From: Streptomyces katrae
GTDB taxonomy: Bacteria > Actinomycetota > Actinomycetes > Streptomycetales > Streptomycetaceae
NCBI RefSeq assembly: GCF_000966975.1
Contig: NZ_JZWV01000500.1
Location: 1 to 7,095, forward strand
Direction: 5' to 3'
Length of the DNA stretch: 7,095 nucleotides
Part shown: positions 1 through 5,126 of the stretch, piece by piece
Position numbering within the stretch: the stretch's first letter is position 1
Layout of the letters: every line of letters begins with the position of its first letter
Program-made: the position numbers and the translations under genes
The notes under the pieces: generated by a model
Database searches by the model: none
What the model was told of the DNA's origin: nothing
The model's input: only the letters and a program-made list of their open reading frames with translations

Positions 1-197
1 CCCCCGGCAGCCAGACCCCGGCCCCCGGAACCGGCCTCCTGGGCGGCACGGGCGACCTGCTGCACCCCCCGGCACAGGGCCAGTCCACCCCGGCCGCCCC
101 GGTGGCCCCGGGCCTCCCCCAGCCGGACATCACCATCCCGCCCCTCCTCCCCAACCTGCTCCCGGGCCTGGGCATCAAGGCGGAAGACGCCGAGTAG
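1..197 (+). CDS. rsbN: C-terminal end of RsbN-like anti-sigma factor (DUF5667), partial
   Basis: The frame starting at base 3 is open from the window edge to a TAG at 195-197, giving 64 residues of the C-terminus; the start lies outside the window. The tail is rich in Pro, Gly, Ala and Leu and ends in a hydrophobic PPLLPNLLPGLG stretch followed by acidic KAEDAE. Such tails are typical of streptomycete DUF5667 proteins. RsbN is the membrane anti-sigma factor that holds the developmental sigma factor BldN. In S. coelicolor I recall bldN, rsbN, acyltransferase, epimerase, small protein and bdtA in that order, which is exactly what follows here. The identification rests on synteny and composition because the sigma-binding N-terminus is not visible. 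Any other Pro/Gly-rich secreted or membrane protein could end this way. That it is a real coding end is supported by the terminator hairpin starting 8 bases after the stop. Confidence 0.55.
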   Translation, partial: PGSQTPAPGTGLLGGTGDLLHPPAQGQSTPAAPVAPGLPQPDITIPPLLPNLLPGLGIKAEDAE

Positions 198-204
198 GCG
201 CACA

Positions 205-247
205 CGAACGCCGGCGGGGCTGGAAGATCCAGCCCCGCCGGCGTTCG
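205..247. terminator. Bidirectional hairpin terminator between convergent genes
   Basis: A perfect 19-bp inverted repeat has arms at 205-223 (CGAACGCCGGCGGGGCTGG) and 229-247, with a 5-base loop AAGAT. It sits between the stop of the RsbN-like gene (197) and the stop of the acyltransferase gene (264), which point at each other. There is no strong T tract on either side, as is common for Streptomyces terminators. Because the repeat is symmetrical, it can act on transcripts from both directions. Confidence 0.9.
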
Positions 248-263
248 ACGCGCAGACAGACGG

Positions 264-1301
264 TCAGAAGAACACGGACCGCCGCTGCACCAGCAGCTTG
301 TACAGCGTGTGCTGAATCCGTTCCCGCACCTCATCCGTCAGGTTGAACATCAGCATCGGATCCTCGGCCGCCTCCGCCGCATACCCGTCCGTCGGGATCG
401 GCTCCCCGAACTGGATCGTCCACTTCGTCGGCAGCGGCACCGCCCCCAGCGGACCCAGCCAGGGGAACGTCGGCGTCAGCGGGAAGTACGGCAGCCCCAG
501 CAGCCGGGCCAGCGTCTTCGCGTTGCCGATCATGGGGTAGATCTCCTCCGCCCCCACGATCGAGCACGGCACGATCGGAGTTCCCGCCCGCAGCGCCGTC
601 GACACGAACCCGCCCCGACCGAACCGCTGCAGCTTGTACCGCTCACCGAACGGCTTCCCTATCCCCTTGAAGCCCTCCGGCATCACCCCGACGAGCTCCC
701 CGGCCTCCAGCAGCCGCTGCGCGTCCTCCGCGCACGCCAGCGTGTGACCGGCCTTGCGCGCCAGCTCGTTGACCCCCGGCAGCATGAACACCAGGTCCGC
801 CGCCAGCAGCCGCAGGTGCCGCTCCGCCGGATGGTGGTCGTGCACCGCGACCTGGAGCATCAGCCCGTCCAACGGGAGCGTCCCCGAGTGGTTCGCCACG
901 ATCAGCGCCCCACCCTCCTTCGGGATGTTCTCCACGCCCTTGACCTCGACCCGGAAGTACTTGTCGAACAGCGGCCGCATCAAGGACATCAGGACCTGGT
1001 CCGTCAGCTCCTTGTCGTAGCCGAACTCGTCGACCTCGTACTCGCCCGTGATCCGCCGCCGTAGGAACGCCAGCCCGCCCGCGATACGCCGGTCCCACTC
1101 ACCCGCACCGCCCGCCCGGCCCGCGGGAGCCTCCACGGACTCCTCCACGGGCGACGGCAGCCCCACCGGCCCGGACTCCCGGGAAGGACCCGGCGGCTGC
1201 GCGGGAGCCGCCACCGCGTCCACCGCCCGCGCCCCGCGCGCACCGCCACCGCGCCGCCGCGGCCGGTCCTCGCCGAACGGAATGACCTTGGCGTCCGCCA
1301 C
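264..1301 (-). CDS. PlsC-like lysophospholipid acyltransferase family protein
   Basis: This 345-residue protein belongs to the PlsC/LPLAT acyltransferase superfamily, which transfers acyl groups from acyl-CoA or acyl-ACP to glycerophospholipids or related acceptors at the inner membrane face. The GTG start at 1301 (MADAKVIPFG) has GGAG at 1307-1310, 5 bases upstream. It overlaps the TAG of the SDR gene by one base (TAGTG), so translation is probably coupled. Residues 11-68 are a low-complexity Arg/Pro/Ala/Gly linker. The acyltransferase domain spans about 85-345. It shows the catalytic block ANHSGTLPLD (N137, H138, D145), the acceptor-binding block VMPEGFKG (206-213), an FGRGG segment (227-231) and the block PIVPCSIVG (242-250). 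The His-to-Asp spacing is six residues rather than the textbook four, which sets it apart from housekeeping PlsC. The M. tuberculosis counterpart by position would be Rv0502. The substrate cannot be read from the sequence. Confidence 0.88.
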   Translation of the reverse strand: MADAKVIPFGEDRPRRRGGGARGARAVDAVAAPAQPPGPSRESGPVGLPSPVEESVEAPAGRAGGAGEWDRRIAGGLAFLRRRITGEYEVDEFGYDKELTDQVLMSLMRPLFDKYFRVEVKGVENIPKEGGALIVANHSGTLPLDGLMLQVAVHDHHPAERHLRLLAADLVFMLPGVNELARKAGHTLACAEDAQRLLEAGELVGVMPEGFKGIGKPFGERYKLQRFGRGGFVSTALRAGTPIVPCSIVGAEEIYPMIGNAKTLARLLGLPYFPLTPTFPWLGPLGAVPLPTKWTIQFGEPIPTDGYAAEAAEDPMLMFNLTDEVRERIQHTLYKLLVQRRSVFF

Positions 1302-2350
1302 TACCGCTCCACTCTCTCGTCCACCTTCAACAGCCCCGCGACCCGGTCCACGGCCCGCCCCACCCGCTCCGGCGGCAGCAGCCCCTTCCCCCGGCTCCGC
1401 GCGAAGTCCGCGAAGGTCTCCGCCGTCGTGTACTGCGGCCGGAACCCCAGGACCTCCCGCATCTGCGCGGTCTCCACGACCCGCCCGTGCGTCAGCAGCC
1501 GGATCTGCTCCGGCGAGAAGTCCGTGGCCCCCACCGCCCGCAGCGCCTGACCCACCCACGTGACCGCCGGCAGCAGCAGCGGCACCGCCGGCCGCCCCAG
1601 CCGCCGCGCGCACTGCGACAGCAGCAGCACGCCGTCCCCCGCGATGTTGAACGTCCCGCTGTTCAGCGTCCCCCGCCGGGGCTCCCCCGCCGCCAGCCGC
1701 AGCACCTCCACCACGTCGTCCTCGTGGACGAACTGGAGCCTCGGGTCGTAGCCGAGGACCGTCGGCACCACCGGCATCGAGAAGTACTCGGCCAACGCCG
1801 AGTCCGCGAACGGCCCCAGGATGTTCGCGAAGCGCAGCACGCAGACCGCCACGTCCGGCCGTCGGCGCGCGAAGCCCCGTACATAGCCCTCGACCTCGGA
1901 GGCCTCCTTCGCGAAGCCGGCCGCCGGCAGCGACTTCGGCTGCGTGGTCTCCGTGAACACGGCCGGATCCCGGGCCGTGCCCCCGTACACGCTGGTGCTC
2001 GACTTCACCACGAGCCGCCGCACGGTCGGAGACTTCTGGCAGGCACCCAGGAGCTGCATCGTCCCGATGACGTTGGTCTCCTTGACGGCGCTGCGCCCGC
2101 CCGGCGCCCCCGGCGCGCCTCCGGTGACCGCCAGATGGACCACCGTGTCCACCGCGTACTCGGCGAGCACCCGGGCGATCGACGACTGTCTGATGTCCGC
2201 ATGCACGAACTCGGCCGAGCCGAGCCGGTGCGGCGGGGTCACCGCGTCGACCGCGACGACCCGCTCCACATCCGGGTCCCGCTGGACGCGGCGCACGAAG
2301 CGGCCCCCCAGCTGCCGGGCAGCCCCGGTGACGAGCACGACCTTCCCCAC
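1301..2350 (-). CDS. Atypical extended SDR (NAD-dependent epimerase/dehydratase-like)
   Basis: This 349-residue Rossmann protein belongs to the extended short-chain dehydrogenase/reductase family, which includes sugar-nucleotide epimerases. I chose the GTG at 2350 (MGKVVLVTGA) because GGGAGG lies 10 bases upstream (2361-2366) and the Rossmann fold begins at once. A longer reading from GTG at 2401 would start inside a hairpin and add 17 residues unlike the fold. Seen in order: a glycine-rich nucleotide loop TGAARQLGG (8-16); an acidic D35 ending the second strand, which favours NAD; AD (51-52); and SSTSVYGG (117-124), the active-site Ser/Thr strand. A conserved QFVHEDDV (206-213) follows. The usual YxxxK is not there: the aligned stretch is AAGFAK (143-148), with K148 kept but Ala144 where Tyr should be. 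It may be a binding or regulatory protein, or an enzyme using another base. The M. tuberculosis counterpart by position is galE2 (Rv0501); the epimerase label should not be taken literally. Confidence 0.88.
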   Translation of the reverse strand: MGKVVLVTGAARQLGGRFVRRVQRDPDVERVVAVDAVTPPHRLGSAEFVHADIRQSSIARVLAEYAVDTVVHLAVTGGAPGAPGGRSAVKETNVIGTMQLLGACQKSPTVRRLVVKSSTSVYGGTARDPAVFTETTQPKSLPAAGFAKEASEVEGYVRGFARRRPDVAVCVLRFANILGPFADSALAEYFSMPVVPTVLGYDPRLQFVHEDDVVEVLRLAAGEPRRGTLNSGTFNIAGDGVLLLSQCARRLGRPAVPLLLPAVTWVGQALRAVGATDFSPEQIRLLTHGRVVETAQMREVLGFRPQYTTAETFADFARSRGKGLLPPERVGRAVDRVAGLLKVDERVER

Positions 2351-2360
2351 GAGCTCAGCG

Positions 2361-2366
2361 CCTCCC
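2361..2366 (-). promoter_or_regulatory. Ribosome binding site deciding the SDR start
   Basis: The minus strand reads GGGAGG at 2361-2366, ten bases before the GTG at 2350. This is the reason for preferring that GTG over the in-frame GTG at 2401, whose upstream sequence is the inside of a stable hairpin and so poorly accessible to ribosomes. Confidence 0.7.
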
Positions 2367-2386
2367 TCGAGAAGTACCCGGCTGCA

Positions 2387-2423
2387 CCGCAGCCCCTCCA
2401 CCAGGATGGTGGAGGGGCTGCGG
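2387..2423 (-). terminator. Perfect 16-bp hairpin between bS22 and SDR genes (terminator or attenuator)
   Basis: The arms CCGCAGCCCCTCCACC (2387-2402) and GGTGGAGGGGCTGCGG (2408-2423) are exact complements around a 5-base loop. In the direction of transcription the hairpin starts 20 bases after the bS22 stop and ends about 20 bases before the SDR ribosome site. A TTTT run lies before, not after, it in that direction. It is therefore either a U-tract-free Streptomyces terminator or a partial terminator/RNA-processing hairpin that lets the ribosomal protein be made in excess over the downstream enzymes. A smaller hairpin (GGCTGC 2380-2385 with GCAGCC 2389-2394) shares part of one arm and could form an alternative fold. 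Confidence 0.75.
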
Positions 2424-2443
2424 AAAACACGTACAGCTGCCGT

Positions 2444-2542
2444 TTACTTCTTGTTACGGCGCTGGACGCGGGTGCGCTTGAGCAGCTTGCGGTGCTTCTT
2501 CTTAGCCATCCGCTTGCGCCGCTTCTTGATAACAGAGCCCAC
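2444..2542 (-). CDS. Small basic ribosomal protein bS22 (AURKAIP1/COX24 domain)
   Basis: This 32-residue protein begins [16 protein letters not shown] and ends [10 protein letters not shown]. It starts at GTG 2542 and stops with TAA. A good ribosome site, GAGGG (2548-2552), lies 5 bases before the start. Of its 32 residues, 18 are Lys or Arg. I recognise the sequence as the actinobacterial AURKAIP1/COX24-type protein. In Mycobacterium smegmatis ribosome structures it was found as the extra 30S subunit protein bS22, packed in rRNA near the decoding region; the mitochondrial relatives are the COX24/mS38 tail. The position matches Rv0500B. Codon choice is less GC-biased than the neighbours (TCT, GTT, GCT and CGT are used), as expected for a highly expressed ribosomal gene. 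It is short enough to be missed by length-filtered gene finding. A promoter with TAGGCT lies upstream (2609-2638), and a strong hairpin follows it. Confidence 0.9.
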   Translation of the reverse strand: MGSVIKKRRKRMAKKKHRKLLKRTRVQRRNKK

Positions 2543-2608
2543 GACTACCCTCGCTCACTTCTTCTCACTGGTGCGGGGCGTCTGGGCCCACACGACCTAC
2601 GTCGGCCT

Positions 2609-2638
2609 AGCCTACCCGCCCGAGCTCCGAGCTTGTAA
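2609..2638 (-). promoter_or_regulatory. Putative housekeeping promoter for bS22
   Basis: On the minus strand, TTACAA (2633-2638) and TAGGCT (2609-2614) are separated by 18 bases. TAGGCT is a good match to the HrdB-type -10 of Streptomyces; the -35 is a weak match. Transcription would start near 2602, leaving a leader of about 60 bases before the GTG at 2542. The promoter would let the ribosomal protein gene be expressed apart from bdtA. No experimental start is known to me. Confidence 0.5.
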
Positions 2639-2641
2639 TCC

Positions 2642-2670
2642 GAGGCTTCCGCAGGTGTGGCCCGAGCCTC
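2642..2670 (-). terminator. Weak hairpin after bdtA
   Basis: On the minus strand, GAGGCT (2665-2670) can pair with AGCCTC (2642-2647) just after the bdtA stop, with a 17-base loop. The stem is only 6 bp and there is no T tract. It could be a weak terminator or chance, and it overlaps nothing coding. Confidence 0.25.
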
Positions 2671-2674
2671 ATTC

Positions 2675-2884
2675 TCAGGCCGACTCCACCCCCACGTAGG
2701 ACTCCCGAAGGTACTCGTGGACCGCGTTTTCGGGGACCCGGAAGGACCGGCCCACCCGGATAGCGGGCAGATGACCGTTGTGCACCAGCCGGTACACGGT
2801 CATCTTCGACACTCGCATCACCGAGGCGACCTCCGCCACGGTCAGGAACTGAACCTCACTGAGAGGCCTCTCGCCAGCAGCCAT
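2675..2884 (-). CDS. bdtA: BdtA, excisionase/BldC-like helix-turn-helix DNA-binding protein
   Basis: This is a 69-residue protein with ATG at 2884 and ribosome site AGGTGGG (2889-2895). It consists almost entirely of one helix-turn-helix domain of the excisionase/MerR-like (HTH_17) family. LTVAEVASVMRVSKMTVYRL (14-33) forms the two HTH helices, and HLPAIRVGRSFRV (38-50) forms the wing. Such proteins bind DNA as small monomers that often assemble side by side on direct repeats, as shown for BldC. It has no enzyme or sensor domain. By order and sequence it corresponds to S. coelicolor bdtA (SCO3328, named as a BldD target) and to M. tuberculosis Rv0500A. A BldD-like inverted repeat lies upstream (2932-2959). 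It is distinct from BldC itself, whose sequence differs. Its targets are unknown; the adjacent bS22-SDR-acyltransferase genes are natural candidates. Confidence 0.9.
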   Translation of the reverse strand: MAAGERPLSEVQFLTVAEVASVMRVSKMTVYRLVHNGHLPAIRVGRSFRVPENAVHEYLRESYVGVESA

Positions 2885-2931
2885 GACACCCACCTGACCT
2901 TCCGCGCATGACGGGCACCGGCTTCCCCTCC

Positions 2932-2959
2932 GGTTACTCCTCGTCGTCGCACGCTCACT
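2932..2959. promoter_or_regulatory. BldD-like binding site upstream of bdtA
   Basis: On the plus strand, GGTTA (2932-2936) and TCACT (2955-2959) form an inverted repeat 18 bases apart. The BldD consensus is AGTGA-n-TCACC in either orientation, with variable spacing. One arm is a perfect half site and the other has one mismatch. It sits about 48 to 75 bases before the bdtA start and just downstream of a possible -10, where a repressor would act. bdtA is recalled as a BldD target in S. coelicolor. BldD with cyclic-di-GMP represses such genes during vegetative growth. Confidence 0.55.
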
Positions 2960-2963
2960 CCCC

Positions 2964-2969
2964 AGAGTA
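2964..2969 (-). promoter_or_regulatory. Possible -10 element for bdtA
   Basis: The minus strand reads TACTCT (TAnnnT pattern) at 2964-2969, flanked by GC-rich sequence. No convincing -35 lies 16-18 bases further upstream. A start around 2957 would fall inside the BldD-like half site, which fits repression. The call rests on the hexamer and the position only. Confidence 0.3.
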
Positions 2970-2999
2970 GGGGCGCGTGATACGGCTGGGGAAGAGGAG

Positions 3000-3830
3000 C
3001 TACGGCCACTCCTGACGCACCGGCAGCCCCGCCCGCTGCAACACGAAGCGCGCGAGCGGCCCATAGGCCGCCGAGAACACCGCGTCATCAAGCGGAACCA
3101 CCGCCGCCACCCGCCCCTCGGCCTCCCCCACGAACAGCGCGGGATCGTCCGTATCAGCCAGCCCGATCGCCTCCACACCCAGCTGACCTGCACCGCAGAC
3201 CCACCCGTGATCACCCACCACCAGTTCCGGGAGCGGCCCCCCGGACTCCGCAAGCGCTCCGAGCGCCACCCGAACCGGCAGCGGCGAATGAGTGTGTGCG
3301 CCGGTGGCACTCGCCGCCGCCCGCGCGCCGGGTTCCCGCACCAGTGCGACTCCCCGTACGTAATCGATCCGGTGCGTGCGTACGCCGAACCGGGTCGTCA
3401 TGTCGACATGGACCCCCTGCGCCGGGGTGAGGACAACACAGCCCGCCGCCGACATGGCACCCGCCAAACCGGCGTAGAAACCCAGCAGCCGATGCGGATG
3501 CCCCGTACCGAACAGCACCGGCGAACGCGCCCCGGCCGCCTCCCGCAGCCGCTCCGCGAACACCCCCAGCGCCGCCACCGTCCGCTCCGGATCGATCACA
3601 TCGGGCCCGCTGACCTGCGCCGGATCCGCGGAGACCCCGCACCGGTCCGCCATCAGCCCCAGCAGCGCGCCCACGTCCCAGCGGCCCTGCGGATCCAGCC
3701 CCAGCAGCACCCGCGGATCCCGCGCCGCGAACAGCCGGTAGCTGCGCAGGCTCTCCTCCCGCGTAGTGGCGACCGGTCCGGCCAGCCGGGCCGCCAGCAG
3801 ATGCGCGCGCAGCGCGCCCTCGCTCAACAC
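3000..3830 (-). CDS. Conserved actinobacterial protein, usually labelled phosphatase
   Basis: I call a 276-residue protein starting at GTG 3830 (MLSEGALRAH). I recognise the family as a streptomycete protein commonly labelled 'phosphatase', but I see no classical phosphatase motif. Features seen: HPHR (111-114) after an FGTG turn; VHVDMTTRFG (140-149); THRIDYVRG (152-160), each with the feel of a Rossmann-like layer; HTHSPLPVR (179-187); GDHGWVCGAG (206-215); and ADTDDP (225-230). The many conserved His and Asp residues suggest metal or phosphate binding, which is inference. The start is uncertain. GGAGG (3831-3835) abuts the GTG with no spacer and sits 3 bases from TTG at 3827; a GTG at 3848 is also in frame, and the frame stays open to ATG 3944. 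The gene is 117 bases after AcuC and 115 before bdtA, so it may be the last gene of the HAD-MFS-AcuC block. Confidence 0.75.
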   Translation of the reverse strand: MLSEGALRAHLLAARLAGPVATTREESLRSYRLFAARDPRVLLGLDPQGRWDVGALLGLMADRCGVSADPAQVSGPDVIDPERTVAALGVFAERLREAAGARSPVLFGTGHPHRLLGFYAGLAGAMSAAGCVVLTPAQGVHVDMTTRFGVRTHRIDYVRGVALVREPGARAAASATGAHTHSPLPVRVALGALAESGGPLPELVVGDHGWVCGAGQLGVEAIGLADTDDPALFVGEAEGRVAAVVPLDDAVFSAAYGPLARFVLQRAGLPVRQEWP

Positions 3831-3890
3831 CCTCCGATGCTGCCGCACACGACCTGCCGGATCATCAGTTCCGGGCAAGCGCCGCACAGT

Positions 3891-3906
3891 TGGCGTAACC
3901 ACGCCA
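3891..3906. promoter_or_regulatory. Palindrome in the AcuC-phosphatase gap
   Basis: TGGCGT (3891-3896) and ACGCCA (3901-3906) form a perfect 6-bp inverted repeat around AACC, in the 117-base gap before the phosphatase-like gene. It could be an operator for a local promoter or a small hairpin. GC-rich genomes give such repeats by chance fairly often. Confidence 0.25.
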
Positions 3907-3947
3907 CGCCACACCATGCCGCGACACCGCCCGTGCATGACCAACCG

Positions 3948-5126
3948 TCACATCAGCATCCCCCGCAACGGGAACACCGCCCGTCGCGTCGCCAGAACGG
4001 CCTGATCCGTTCGGTCCGCCGGGTCGTACCCCGCGTCCCAGTCCCGCCACTCGGCCTCGCGCCCGTCCGTCATCCGGGCCGGCCCCCGCTGCCGCGTCCG
4101 CGCGTACACCTCGTCCCGCCAAACCTGCGGCACCATCGCCGCCGGATCCACCGGCCGGTGCGCCGCGATCCCCACCAGGTGCGTCCACGACCGCGGAACC
4201 ACGTCCACCACCGCGTACCCGCCACCGCCCAGCGCCAGCCACCGCCCGCCCGCGTACTCGTGCGCCAGCCCGTGACAGGCCTCCTGCACCGCCCGCTGCG
4301 CGTCCAGGGACACCGCCAGGTGCGCGAGCGGATCCTCGAAGTGCGTGTCCGCCCCGTGCTGGGTCACCAGCACCTGCGGACGGAAGTCCGCCAGCAGCTC
4401 CGGCACCGTCGCGTGGAAGGCCCGCAGCCACCCCTCGTCCCCGGTCCCGGCCGGCAGCGCCACGTTCACCGCACTGCCCTCGGCCGCCGGACCGCCCGTC
4501 TCCTGCGGCCAGCCCGTCTGCGGGAACAGGGTCTGGGGGTGCTCGTGCAGCGATACCGTCAGCACCCGGGGGTCGTCCCAGAACGCCGTCTGCACCCCGT
4601 CCCCGTGGTGCACGTCCACGTCCACGTACGCGACCCGCTCGGCCCCCAGCTCCAGCAGCCGGGCGATCGCCAGCGCCGCGTCGTTGTACACGCAGAACCC
4701 GGCCGCCCCGCCCGGCATGGCGTGGTGCAGCCCGCCGGCGAAGTTCACCGCGTGCTCGGCCTCCCCCCGCCACACGGCCTCCGCGGCCGCGACCGACTGG
4801 CCGGCGATCAGCGCGGACGCCTCGTGTATCCCGTGGAACGCCGGATCGTCCACCGTCCCCAGCCCGTACGAACCGTCCGCCACACCCGGATCCGCCGACA
4901 CCTCACGGACCGCCGCCACGTAGTCCTCGCGGTGCACCAGCCTCAGCGTGGAGTCCCCGGCCGCCGGGGCCGCCCGTACCTCCATCTCCCGGTCCAGCCC
5001 GAAGGCGCGCACCAGGCCCATGGTCAGCGCCAGGCGCACCGGGTCCATCGGATGGCTCGGCCCGAAGTCATACCTCGTTACCGCCTCGTCCCACATCAAA
5101 AGCCCGGTCACCGGCTCGCCGCTCAT
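3948..5126 (-). CDS. acuC: AcuC-like class I histone-deacetylase-fold protein
   Basis: This 392-residue zinc-dependent deacetylase of the arginase/HDAC fold is usually named acetoin utilization protein AcuC. In Bacillus AcuC removes the acetyl group from acetyl-CoA synthetase lysine. Active-site elements are all present: the tandem His in GGLHHAMPGG (H134, H135); zinc ligands D171 and H173 in DVDVHHGDGVQ; the third ligand D260 in QHGADTHFEDPL; and the transition-state Tyr in ALGGGGY (Y304). It should therefore be catalytically competent. The length is typical. I placed the start at ATG 5126 (MSGEPVTG). There is no clear ribosome site, and this start overlaps the upstream MFS gene by 59 bases. 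An ATG at 5096 (MWDEAV) would still overlap by 29 bases, so overlap is unavoidable unless the start is very late. The overlap suggests co-translation with the transporter. Its substrate here is not known. Confidence 0.92.
   Translation of the reverse strand: MSGEPVTGLLMWDEAVTRYDFGPSHPMDPVRLALTMGLVRAFGLDREMEVRAAPAAGDSTLRLVHREDYVAAVREVSADPGVADGSYGLGTVDDPAFHGIHEASALIAGQSVAAAEAVWRGEAEHAVNFAGGLHHAMPGGAAGFCVYNDAALAIARLLELGAERVAYVDVDVHHGDGVQTAFWDDPRVLTVSLHEHPQTLFPQTGWPQETGGPAAEGSAVNVALPAGTGDEGWLRAFHATVPELLADFRPQVLVTQHGADTHFEDPLAHLAVSLDAQRAVQEACHGLAHEYAGGRWLALGGGGYAVVDVVPRSWTHLVGIAAHRPVDPAAMVPQVWRDEVYARTRQRGPARMTDGREAEWRDWDAGYDPADRTDQAVLATRRAVFPLRGMLM

Noticed and set aside
2348..2401. Upstream GTG start for the SDR gene at 2401
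   Set aside because: The codon lies in the arm of the 16-bp hairpin and adds 17 residues before the Rossmann strand. The GTG at 2350 has GGGAGG at a workable distance.
1487..2638. 383-codon open frame on the plus strand
   Set aside because: It is antisense to the SDR and bS22 genes, is rich in Arg and Pro, and runs straight through the hairpin and the bS22 promoter.
2910..2940. Sigma-BldN promoter (CGTAAC -35) near AGTAACC
   Set aside because: The -35-like stretch has only a partial match, and no CGTTGA-type -10 lies about 16 bases downstream.
2959..2992. Terminator after the phosphatase-like gene (TCCCCAG with CTGGGGA)
   Set aside because: The stem is only 7 bp with a 20-base loop, has no T tract and overlaps the bdtA promoter region.
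2885..3310. N-terminal extension of the bdtA frame to an ATG near 3310
   Set aside because: The extra 142 residues are Arg/Trp/Ser-rich, run antisense-like through another gene on the same strand and through the BldD-like site. The ATG at 2884 has a good ribosome site.
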